This document shows positions 37,201 through 47,522 of a DNA stretch of 64,000 nucleotides, one piece after another. The notes under the pieces are model-generated. The model saw nothing but the letters and a program-made list of their open reading frames with translations, was not told the origin of the DNA and searched no databases. Within the stretch, counting starts at the first letter, position 1. Each line of letters opens with the position of its first letter. The stretch covers positions 7,091,240 through 7,155,239 of the forward strand of contig NC_061075.1 in assembly GCF_021917145.1 (NCBI RefSeq), written 5' to 3'. Origin of the DNA: Hypomesus transpacificus. Its lineage: Eukaryota > Chordata > Actinopteri > Osmeriformes > Osmeridae. The translations under genes were made by a program, and so were the position numbers.

Positions 37201-37807
37201 GCCCACTTCATCCACTAGGGACGTTAGGATCATGTCTAAGACATAAATATACCACAACAATTTCGATCTTTTTCTTGTACGACTAAATAGTAACTGAACT
37301 GGAAACAAAATAGATCAGTATTGTTAATAATCGGTAAGATGATATACATGTAGTACACAGAACATGGATAATGTGCAATATTTATTGTGCAGCAATTTTC
37401 ACATATCACATCCGACATAACAGCTTTAGGACCAACTTAAAAAATATATCTACAAACTTGGCACACCTGGAAATCATTTTGACACTTAAAAGTTCTAAAA
37501 CCTTGCGTCATCTTGTGTGTGTCTACCTGGATCAATCATGATTTCAGGCACTGTACAGTAAACTTTCAGTCTGAATCAGAAACTCCTCGATTCCTGTCCC
37601 TTCTTGCAGTGCAGTACGTTTTCTCCTCAGCACACACCGTGACATCATCGACTGTGACATCATCGCCCGTCTCGTGTGCTATGACGTGAGTTATCTTGGA
37701 ACAACAGGGACAGTCACAACCTCCGCGGCCCAGAGTACACAGCTGAGACCTGGGGGTGTGGTTTGTGCAGGGCTAGGGCAGCGGTGGTGGTGGATGATAT
37801 TCTTTCC
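37201..37807 (-). other. TUBGCP5 3' UTR and the TUBGCP5-CYFIP1 gap
   Basis: On the minus strand, AATAAA at about 37384-37379 lies some 425 nt after the TUBGCP5 stop codon and is a good polyadenylation signal. CYFIP1, on the same strand, appears to start within roughly 200 bp of that point, so the two genes are almost abutting head-to-tail. Confidence 0.55.
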
Positions 37808-40652
37808 TCAGCACTGCTCAAAGCCAGCCATGAGCGACAGGGCCAGGGACTCCACTGTGAGAGGGAAAGAGGGTCAGCAGAGTCATCTTTCAAATGATCC
37901 ACTGACATCAATCACAAATGGGAACCTCTTATGTTTCAGATTCCAAAGAATACGCATTGGTGAAAGCTCCTAAGGGGACTCAGTTCAGCTGTTTCTCGAC
38001 TCACAGTGGGGAAAAGAGCCTCTGCACACAGCCTTGTTCAGTATTGTCACAAGGAACATGTGGCAGTTCTTGAAATCAGACTCCATCTTATCGATGGACT
38101 CAATCCTGGAATTAGAGCACAACACCAAAGGTTACTTTGATGGACGTCAACATGGACCAACATACACACACACACTTCATTTGGATGATAAGGAGATTTC
38201 CCACTGTGTATCTTTAATGCAGAGGTTTGTAAGAGACTCACTCCCAAGCTCCAAACCCGGCATGCCAGCGGTCGGAGAAGATGAGGACCAGATTGAGAAC
38301 CTTCATGATGGCCTCCTTCACAAAGCTGACCTGGGAAGACACAACCACATGCTGTCAGAAGCAGGAAGGAAACAGCAGCCATTTGCATTGACTCCATTTG
38401 ACTGCTTACATACTTATGTATTTAGAAATGTGAAACACATTTTAGTCGGCTTGTATTGACAGCGCTGGGATATGTTCGGCCTAGTTTTGTGTAAAACATG
38501 AAAGGCAGACAACACTTTCGACAAGCCACAGTTTAGACTAGCCACAGTTTAGACTAGGCCCAGTTTAGACTAGCCCCAGTTTAGACTAGCCCCAGTTTCA
38601 TTTCATTTCATTTTGTCATTTAGCAGACGCTCTTATTCAGAGCGACTTACAGTAAGTACAGGGACATTCTCCCCGAGGCAAGTAGGGTGAAGTGCCTTGC
38701 CCAAGGACACAACGTCATGTGCAACCTTCAGATTCCTTCAGAACCTTCAGCAACTGGCAACCTTCAGATTACTAGCCCGATGCTCTACCCGCTCAGCCAC
38801 CTGACTCCCTAGTTTAGACTAGCCACAGTTTAGACTAGCCCCAGTTTAGACTAGCCACAGTTTAGACTAGCCCCAGTTTAGACTAGCCCCAGTTTAGACT
38901 AGCCCCAGTTTAGACTAGCCGCTAGCAGACCCCGTGCAGACTGCCTACCTTCTCCCTCAGCAGGCAGCGGTCATGAATGGTGGAGAGGTATCTGTAGTGG
39001 ATCTTAATCAGTTGGTCCAGATCTTTGGCTTCCTGTACCTGGTGTTGAAACTCCAGCCCGGTGCTGTGCAGAATCTAGCAAGACAATCCATCCTGTGTTC
39101 ACTTTTAGCACATTTTATTGTGCTGTAGATTTCATTTGTGTCCATTTATCGCAAGTCATTTACCAATAAACGACATATGTCAACTCACCCTGGTCATGAT
39201 GTAGTTGTGTAGACTGTTGACGAAATGCATCAGTTTGACCCTCAAAAGGAACATCCTGTGGATCTGTTGGTTGATTGGCTCCTTGGCCTTCACTTCCTGT
39301 GGCACGCCTCCCTCCGCTCTCTTAGTGGCTACTGTCAAATCTAGGGGAGGGGAGGAGGAGAAACAAAAAAACGACATTCTTCAACAGTCCTATATACCAC
39401 TAAACGGCCTGGGGGTGAGAGAGGGGGTTGTGCATACCACTAAACCGAAGCGTGTCCAGGCTGTACTTGGCCCACTTGATTTGAAGCAGGAGCAGAAACA
39501 CATGGTTGTAGATCTTCTGGCACTCTGAGCTGATCACTATGTCCACGGGCCAGGGGACCTGAGGGACACAGAAAGGATACTCAACTGTTTTTTTTTCCTG
39601 TTTAAGAAATAAACACTTTTGATTCCTGTCCTTGTCCTGTCCATGTCTAACCCAAATTCAAACCAGACAGGAATGCAACTGCCGCTCACTTGCCTTGTAA
39701 CTAAGCGTCAGGGCGTCCAGATTGTGCACAGGCTGCTTTTTCCTGGCAGGATCAACCGTTTCCAGAAAAATCGATAATCTGTAAGAAACACGAGTGAAAT
39801 GGACACCCTGCAATGCAAAACAAACTGTATGGAGCACCCCAAAACCCTTCAGAGAGAAACACTGCTGGGAGGCGGCTCGTTTTGAACTTGCAGTACCTGC
39901 TGCTGTCCTCTGGCCGGCGCTGTCCCACCGCCTCCTGCAGCTGCACGTTGAGGAAGGACGGCTGCTGCCAGTTCTCCTTCTCCTGCACCTTGTCAAAGAT
40001 GGCGGTGTAGAAGTCGTACATGGTGTCTCCAGCCTCCAGGAGAAAGTAATCCCTCATGGCCTGCAGGTATTCCAGCAGTCTGGGGGGGGAGGAATACAAG
40101 TCTTCAGACAGTCCAGTCCTGACAAGTGCAGTGGACACTCCAGGGTAGTAAGTAAGTTATTAAGACTTCTTCATATTCTTTCATACAAGAATCGTAGCTC
40201 AAGGTGCTTTACATAAAATCAATAAAAACAATAATACAAGTGACAGAAGTCATAATTAAAATAGCAAATCTCTAAGAACAATAATATAACTAATAAAAGT
40301 AGTAAAACCCTTTTGAGATAAAATTACTTAAATGCTTCAGTAAAAAGGTAGGTTTTAAGCTGTCTTTTAAAAATGTCTAGCGTGTTTGCTTCCCTAATGT
40401 CTATGGGTAGTTAATAGCAGAGGAGAGATGTGATTGGACGGCAGGCAGGAGAGACGCTCACCTGTAGTCTTTCTTCAGAGTCCTCATGAGGTTCCCGCAG
40501 CACTCGATGTACCTCTTGTCGATGTGGGGGTAGAGACAGGAGCGCAGGGTCAGCTCGAACGTCTGGCAGGTCATAGACTCCGAGGAGCGGTCCACTATGA
40601 CCTCGCCTCCGCAGAACCTCTCATGGAAGTCGCTCTGCTCCAGGTACAGCCT

Positions 40653-40687
<35 letters not shown>

Positions 40688-43600
40688 GAGAGGGGTCACA
40701 TGACAAACAGAACAGGGTTGGAATCTCTGGACAGGAGCGCAGGTTTCATTACACATGGCATTTACTTTGAATACAACAGACCTGAACACGTAAACAAATA
40801 CAAAACACACTTCATGTCTCCTGAAACGACACCTCTTCTGCGGTTGCAAATACGGTCAAATCCATGAGGACGCAGTGGGGTCATCAGGCACGATTGCGTT
40901 TCTCTCTCATTGAGAGCGTGGAGAAGTGCTTTTGGAAAAGGCTTTCATTCAGATGACAGTTGTCCCTCCCCCCCCCCCTCCCCCCCCACAGTGTGACCGT
41001 TGCTGCGCTGCTGCTAACCTGGCAAAGTTGATGGCCAGCAGGGGGTCATGAACATCGTCCATCTGCATGTGCTGGGCCACGATGGACTGCATCTTGATGA
41101 GGCTCCTCTTTGTGGCCTGTTGCTCAGTGACCGTATCCGTGGGCGTGTCCTCCCGGCGTCGGAGGCGGGACTGCACGGACTCCAGGAACAGCGCGTACAA
41201 ACTCTTCCTCTCCGCGTCTGAAATGCAAGAGCGCGCTGCTGAGAACACAGCCGTGACAGCTCCGCTAGACACAAGCCAGTCTCCCTCTCTCTCTTACACA
41301 CCTCCCGTAGAGCAGAGAACAGGCTGTTTCACACTGCCGCTGCGTGCGTGTCTGTTCTGAGTCATAACCAGTTCGGTCAGTTCATACAAAACAGCCGAAT
41401 CAAACGCACCCTTCTCTGCCACACAGTAACACCTCGACACCAACCGACCTCTGGAGAACCCTTCCGGACGCTCCGCCTCCTTGCAGTCCAGGTTCTTCAG
41501 CAGCTGCATGGACTTGCCGGCCATGATGATCTGCTTGAGGACGGGTTTGAGGAAGGACACCATGGTGAGCTGTCGGCCGCCGCCGCCCCCCTGCTCCCCC
41601 GCCGCACACCCCCCCGAGCTCCCGCTGGCCGCGTCGCTCAGACGCTCCTCGCTCTCCACCGCCTCCGACACGCTGTACAGGGTGTAGGTGGCGTACCAGA
41701 AGTCCCGGTGGTTGACGGGCACGTCCTTGTTCCTGGATGGAGGCGCGGGGGGGGAGAGGGGGTGAGGAGGGGGGTGGGGGAGGGTCAGGTGGTGACACAG
41801 GGTTAGCAGAAGACCGTCGAGGGGCATTTTCAGTTTGTGTTGAGTTTTCCGTTTCCCCCCCTAACAAAAGGCTTTTTCAGTTTGTCCGCTGCGTGATGAA
41901 AGGGGGATTTCTGTCTCGGTTTTCTATTTCGCGAGCAGTGTAACCCTGCCGAGGCGAGGCCATGTTGGGTTGGACTTCGCTCGAGTGAGGGGGGGTTTTC
42001 CGACAAGCACGTCTCCCTTTACCTTTGGATGATGAACTCTTTGGCGGGGTCAAACAGGTGGCCGTGGACGATCCACTCGTCCACTATCTCCAGGTAGGGT
42101 CTCACCGTCTCCGTCCACAGGGAGAACAGCAGGGCCACCTGGAACAGCAGGCCCAATCAGAGAGCACCACATCAGCAGGACCAATCAGAGAGCTCCACAT
42201 CAGCACACACCTCACACAGTGTACTCACGGTGAGGATGGAAGGAAAGAAGGAAGTAGGGAAGGAAGGAAGTAGGAAAGGAAGGAAGGAAGTAGGGAAGGA
42301 AGTAGGAAAGGAAGGAAGGAAAGAAAGAAGGATGGAAAGAAGAAAATGAAGTAAGTAGGGAAGGAAGGAAGGTAGGAAGAGGAAGGAAGGAAGGAAGGCA
42401 CAGACAGACGGATGAAACTGACCGCCTGTTCCGAGGCCTCTCCCACACTGTCGTACTCCAGGATGGCCTTGTACAAGGTGTTGAGCAGGTGGGACGCCCG
42501 CACCACGTTGGGGGTCGCCTGCGGAACCTCCGCCACGCCCGTACAGAAGACTCTGTGCAGAACTTTGATCTGGGCCAGATGAGGGCTGAGTCTCTCCAAC
42601 ACTGCTGACAGGGTCACCGTCTCATCTGGGGAAGCAGGGAGAGTCTCTTACCCACGAGCAGCTCAAGAAAACCTCAACACAGGACCAGACCCCGACCAAT
42701 CAGAGCTGCTTCCCACAACAGCTCAGACAAACCCCTCTAGAATAATCAGCAGTAGCAGGACACCTGCCTTTGCCTATGAGGTCTTTCTCAATGGTCGTGA
42801 GTTCCTCCTTGAAGCTGGCAAAGTACTTGTAGAGGGCCCAGACGAAGGCCTGGTAGGTCCGGAAAGGCGGGTCCGACCCTTTCCTGGAGGAGTGGGAGGA
42901 GCATGGAGGCCCGGGCTCGCAGGTGTGGCCCGTGACCTCATCGATGAAGCCCTGCAGCCTGAACACAGCCTGGCCGTACACAGCCACATGCTCCAGCACC
43001 GAGCGCAGGCAGTTCTGCAACACAGGCCACAGGGGAGCTTTCATGCATCTGTCACTGCCTTTAGAGATTGAGATTGGGGCCAACTGAATTCCATTTTGTT
43101 TTTTGAATTCCATAGGAAATTCATGGACAGTGACTGTACAGAGCAGGTGTTGTGCTCCGGGCAAGGACATAGCTCTGTTTTCATATGTGGTTGGGACAGT
43201 TTTTTTTGTATACCAGAGGATACGGCTGGTAAATATAATTTTCTTAATAAGAACGTGGGAGGGGAGGTGTGTAATGAACACCTGGTTCCAGGTGTGAACT
43301 TACACTGGTCAGGTGAGTGACCACCACATCGGTCCTCACTGTCACTATCCCGTCTTGATGCTGGAAGATGAAGTTTTTCTTGACCCCAGAGAGAAGCCTG
43401 AAAACAAAGCCAAGGCAACATTGCTTTCCTTTTTTTTACCCACAATGACAGGCAAAAGAACACAGGAAACGAGAGTGCTTGTACATTTCCAGAGCCCATT
43501 AGGGAGATGTGGATTTCCCTCCCAACCCCAGATGATGTTAAATAAACGAAGAAGACGCAAACAAGGAAGACAATTAACCTCGGCCCTCTCAAGAAAAAAC

Positions 43601-45539
43601 GGCTTGTCTGAGGACCAGTTTATGATAAGGCAGGAGAAGGTCTATGCAGAGTTCCAGAGATCCGCTCAGAGCTCCACTGTGACGGCACATTGCCGCGTCT
43701 TACCACAACGTCTCCCGAATCACTTGGGTCTCCGTGACAAAGGCTTTCTCTTCAGGCAGATACAATGGCTCAGTGTTATACAAGTGCTGGTCCCTGTAAT
43801 AACAAGAAAAACGGAACCATTGGCATAACGAGCACTTGAATCTCTTGTCCGTTTCCAAACACGTTAACGGCGATGACATGTAACCTGAAGCGTGTGGCAT
43901 GACCCTGTTAGCTGTTGTCGTCTTACCAAACGTTGAGCAGGTTGGCGTGGAGATGCAGGCTGTGGGGGAAGCGAGGGGCGTGTCCTGCCCAGTATGGCGT
44001 CACGACGTGCTGCTCCAGCCAGGCTCTGGCGTCAGGCTCGCCCACTGTAAACCCGACAGCACAATGAGGATTTGTTCTCACTAGAACAAATTCAATGAAA
44101 TTCAGTTCGCTTCTTTAAATACGAAAGGAAATTCAATATCACCGGAACATGCAGTTTCAGTTCTTGTATGGAAAAGGGCAACCAAAACATGGACGTTTGT
44201 AGACAATTTGAGCTTAAAGGCAGTTGGGCCCATCGACTGCACCTGTCCAGGAGACCGGAACAGTCTTGGTGGAATTCTCCTGGTCTTCCTGCGGGGTTCT
44301 ATCCACCTGGATTCCAGAATCATCTCTGCTGAGGGGCTGTTGACTGGCCTCTTCCTCGCTCTCCTCTTCGGACCACTCCTGTTTCAGGGAAGGCCAGGAG
44401 AGGTTTTCAGCCCAGACATTTCCATTCAGTCAGCCTTCATGCTAAACATGTCTGCCTTGACGGCTTAGGCTGGTTTAGGTGCAGTGCTATGGGCCTGTGT
44501 GAATCCCTCTGTGACATCGCTTGCGAAATGGGCGACACAAATTAACTGCGATAGTTCACAAACTTTGTGAAATTACAGTACTATACACAATATACTCACA
44601 GGGGTGTCTGGGAACGGTCCTCTGTCAATATCCACCCCTTCCATCAAATATTTTGCCCAATCGAAATCATCTTGTTTTTCTGTGAAAACACAAAAGGTTG
44701 GGGGCGGGGCTTTCCGACTGGACAGTAGATGGATACGTTGACAGTTTGGAAGGGTACAGTGCTCTCACCTGCCTCCTTCACCCTGGGCCTTTCACTGTAG
44801 TCTGATTTTAACGGGGAGTTCGACAGAAGCAGCAGCAGAGATAGCACACTGTGATGTGCGTCCGTCTACAGAACACAGATCATATGACAGACGATTAACC
44901 AAGTATTATACAAGGGGATTCTGATATGGGATGGGTAGGTAAGTCTTGAGCGTACATTAGTTTCATCTGTGTTGGGTAGGGGTGAATTCAGGAAATCCTC
45001 AGTGAGGCTTCTCCAGCTCTCTGCTTTGCTTGTGTCGGAGTGAACCATAAGCTTTTCATAGATCCTTTGAAACAGAAATGGGATGTCACGGGAATACAGT
45101 AAATATAACGCTACGCGGGACATGTATTGTTCAATCTACGCTAATGCAGGTGGATCTTGTGTTAAAATGACAAATCTAATTGTCTGAAGCCGAGTTGAAC
45201 TTACCCACTTATGCTACGTTGAACTTTGTGACTGTCAACATCTAGGTAGCGGTGAAACCTAACAATAAGGACACACATTCAATAGACAGTTAAACAGTTA
45301 GCTTGTAGGTATTTTTTTCCAAATAAAACTATTTCAAACAGAGCTGGCTAGAGCTAGCTGGTTGAATAGCTAGCCTAATCTCACTATACACACAGAAAAC
45401 GTTACCTGAAATTTGACCATGCAAATTTCAAGGCCATTTGAAAGTTCTGGTCCTCTTCATCTTGAATCCCACTGATGCAAGTAATCAAATTCCTTGTCTC
45501 CTTCTCTGTATCTTTCTCAAATTGGGTCCAATGATCCAT
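37808..45539 (-). CDS. tubgcp5: TUBGCP5, gamma-tubulin complex component 5; complete, 23 coding exons
   Basis: GCP5 is a structural subunit of the gamma-tubulin ring complex that nucleates microtubules at the centrosome. Exons from the start: 45406-45539, 45205-45258, 44956-45064, 44769-44865, 44600-44679, 44243-44378, 43927-44044, 43704-43793, 43304-43397, 42768-43014, 42423-42625, 42023-42138, 41449-41732, 41019-41217, 40462-40650, 39897-40079, 39694-39778, 39438-39558, 39189-39340, 38949-39074, 38242-38330, 38005-38105, 37808-37854. The product is 1017 residues (human 1024). Diagnostic peptides: ALKFAWSNF, TETQVIRETLW, PFRTYQAFVWALYKYFASF, VVRASHLLNTLYKAILEYD, FDPAKEFIIQR, VLKQIIMAGKSMQLLKNL, LTLRSCLYPHIDKRY, HRMFLLRVKLMHFVNSLHNY. 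Donors of exons 42768-43014 and 39694-39778 are GC, not GT; phase demands this. The N-terminal segment, before the GCP fold, is less conserved than the rest. Confidence 0.96.
38520..38935. repeat. 16-bp minisatellite split by a SINE insertion
   Basis: The unit AGTTTAGACTAGCCCC/ACAC repeats from about 38525 to 38597 and again from 38812 to 38925. Between the two halves sits a SINE (38602-38813). The flanks at both junctions share AGTTT, a possible target duplication. Confidence 0.85.
38602..38813 (-). mobile_element. Near full-length tRNA-derived SINE (V-SINE-like tail)
   Basis: Read on the minus strand it starts GGGAGTCAGGTGGCTGAGCG (tRNA-like A box), continues through GGCTAGTAATCTGAAGG and a central TGTCCTTGGGCAAGGCACTT block. 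It ends GAGCGTCTGCTAAATGACAA, the tail shared by fish V-SINEs and an L2-type LINE (from memory). Part of the tRNA-like head is duplicated or rearranged (CAACCTTCAG words occur twice). Confidence 0.85.
40140..40425. mobile_element. Diverged interspersed repeat in a TUBGCP5 intron
   Basis: AT-rich sequence with TCAAGGTGCTTTACATAAAA and AAAGGTAGGTTTTAAGCTGT, words that recur in many fish genomes as a dispersed repeat. Class not determined. Confidence 0.45.
42235..42400. repeat. (GGAA)n-type polypurine tract
   Basis: About 160 bp of GGAAGGAAGTAGGAAAGGAA-like repeat in a TUBGCP5 intron, adjacent to the donor of the exon at 42423-42625. Confidence 0.85.
44460..44545 (+). mobile_element. Second copy of the repeat at 3572-3792 (3' part)
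   Basis: GCAGTGCTATGGGCCTGTGT, then GAATCCCTCTGTGACATCGC and a GGGCGACACAAATTAA end, align with the 3' half of the repeat in the HERC2 intron. Diverged and truncated. Confidence 0.6.
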
Positions 45540-46265
45540 TGCTGCAGCAGCTAACGTTGACTGGATGGCTAGCTAAGCAGCTACCTACCATGCTATGATG
45601 ATACGTTACGGTTTTATTGTGTTTATTAGATTTATTAGTAGAGCTAAAGTAGGCTGGCTAACTGCTTTGCAAGGGAAAGTTGAATTCAGGTTTATACAAT
45701 TCCTTGACAAGACTCAAAATGCTGTGTTTATAAACTGTCTCTATCGTATCCGACTAGTCCTGACGCAAATACACGTTCCCGCCCCTCCTTGGCTGGACAC
45801 ACGCAATGGGTGCGCACGTTTTAATTTTGGGTTGGCCCGTATGCAGCTGCATGATAGTGCCGCATGGTCTGATTAACTGGAGATTAACCCCAATTTAAGC
45901 ACGCAGTTTTAAAACCGCGCTTTCACTCTTTTAAAACCAATGGATGAAGAGCTAATAAATCATGTAGGGCTAAAACCGATCTCGTAGTGACCTAAATCGA
46001 TCAGTTGCAACTTGTGAGGATAGGCCCTATCATTTTAATTCAAATATTGCATGTCTATTGCATGATCTTAATTGTGAAGGATCTCAAAATATTGCCTTAC
46101 ATTAGAAATCTCATGCATGTCATGACACTTTTATTTTGACGTGTTTTCAGTCAGGAGGCGTGGCTACTTGGTTTTTAATGTTCAAAACTTTTCTACAATT
46201 GACCACAGCGCTCAGAGAGCGCTGCCTAATCCCTTGTGAAGACACAAACAGACAGAAGCGAGGAA
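45540..46265. promoter_or_regulatory. TUBGCP5/CHST7 head-to-head promoter region
   Basis: Only about 730 bp separate the two start codons, which face away from each other. No TATA box stands out. The part next to TUBGCP5 (45540-45600) is rich in GCAGC/GCTAGC words. A bidirectional promoter is inferred from spacing. Confidence 0.5.
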
Positions 46266-47522
46266 ATGAAGAGGAGACTACAGAAGAAATACTTGATTTT
46301 AATAATAGGATATTCAGGATTACTTCTCTTAATTCCATACGTGCTAGATTACGGGAGTAAATCGCCACACGTTAAACATGGACAACAACAGCCCAGGTGT
46401 CCTGATATGGAGAATACGATGGCGCTATGGACTAACGGGGATAAGTTCAGCAACACCACCGATACGGTAGAAGATGTTGTCATCAGAAACCAGTCAAGAA
46501 TACACATTTACCTGCATGCTACTTGGAGGACGGGGTCTTCTTTCTTGGGGGAACTGTTCAACCAACACCCTGATGTGTTTTACTTGTATGAACCTATGTG
46601 GCATATTTGGCAAGCTTTATACCCAGGGGATGCAGGCAGTCTTCAAGGAGCCGTGAGGGATATGATGAACTCTCTTTTCCGATGCGATTTCTCCGTCCTA
46701 AAATTGTACGCGGGAACCCAAAACATTACCACATCATTCATATTTGGATGGAAAATGAATAAGGTTATATGTTCTGAACCTTTGTGTAACGCACACAAGA
46801 GACATGAAATCGGACTGGTGCACGAGGATCTTTGCGGAAAGTGCCAAAAACGAGACATTAAAGAATTAGAAAGGGAGTGCAAGAAGTACCCTGTTATGGT
46901 CATAAAAGGTGTGCGCATTTTAGACCTAGGTGTGCTCATCCCATTGATGAAAGACCCAACACTAAATCTTCAGATCATTCAGCTTTTCAGAGACCCACGA
47001 GCTGTGCACAATTCTCGTCTCAAATCAAAACAGGCTTTGGTTAAGGAAAGCATACAGGTGCTGAGAAGCAAGAAGCAGACGGACAAATACAAACGTCTGC
47101 TCGTGCCAAACAACAGAGTAAACCGTGCAGAAAGTTATGTTGCGAGCGCCATGGAGTTGATTTGCGATAACTGGCTCAATGATATGATGTTGGTAATGAA
47201 TGCACCCGCCTGGGTGAAAAGAAATTATGTCCGAATCCGCTACGAGGACTTGGTTCTGCATCCTATGGAAGAAATGCAGCGCATGTACCGGTTCTCAAAT
47301 TTGTCAACATTTCCTGCACTTGAGAAATTTGTTTTGAACATGACCCACGGGCAGGGTTACTCTTCGGATAAACCGTTTCTTATATCTTCAAGGGATGCAA
47401 AAGAGGCGATTTTCGCTTGGAGAGAACGATTAAACGTCGAGCAAATTAACCAAGTTGAGGCCTACTGTAGTGAAGTGATGCGTCAATTGGGTTATCCGAA
47501 AAACAATGTGGATAAAACATAA
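46266..47522 (+). CDS. chst7: CHST7, GlcNAc/GalNAc 6-O-sulfotransferase (intronless)
   Basis: A Golgi type II membrane sulfotransferase that moves sulfate from PAPS to the 6-O position of GlcNAc or GalNAc (chondroitin). The 418-residue product has a short basic cytosolic end (MKRRLQKKY), a signal anchor at about 9-27, the 5'-phosphosulfate loop (TWRTGSSFLGEL, 86-97) and the 3'-phosphate loop (LFRDPRAVHNSRLKS, from about 240). Sequons include NITT, NLS and NMT. DLGVLIPL, NLQIIQLFRDPRAVHNSR and KESIQVLRSKK match CHST7 better than CHST2. I chose the ATG at 46266 because the frame upstream begins only with GTG (46236) and the peptide from 46266 aligns with the human start (...YVLDYG against SVLDGG). 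As in human, its neighbour is SLC9A7. It is shorter than human CHST7 (486), which has extra GC-rich insertions. Confidence 0.93.
   Translation: MKRRLQKKYLILIIGYSGLLLLIPYVLDYGSKSPHVKHGQQQPRCPDMENTMALWTNGDKFSNTTDTVEDVVIRNQSRIHIYLHATWRTGSSFLGELFNQHPDVFYLYEPMWHIWQALYPGDAGSLQGAVRDMMNSLFRCDFSVLKLYAGTQNITTSFIFGWKMNKVICSEPLCNAHKRHEIGLVHEDLCGKCQKRDIKELERECKKYPVMVIKGVRILDLGVLIPLMKDPTLNLQIIQLFRDPRAVHNSRLKSKQALVKESIQVLRSKKQTDKYKRLLVPNNRVNRAESYVASAMELICDNWLNDMMLVMNAPAWVKRNYVRIRYEDLVLHPMEEMQRMYRFSNLSTFPALEKFVLNMTHGQGYSSDKPFLISSRDAKEAIFAWRERLNVEQINQVEAYCSEVMRQLGYPKNNVDKT

Noticed and set aside
42723..42768. Conventional GT donor (GGCAG|GTGTCC) for TUBGCP5 exon 10
   Set aside because: Joining it to the next exon gives AGA TGA, a stop; the GC donor 4 nt earlier keeps the conserved frame.
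46236..46265. Ten-codon upstream extension of CHST7
   Set aside because: The frame begins with GTG, not ATG, and the human protein aligns from the ATG at 46266.
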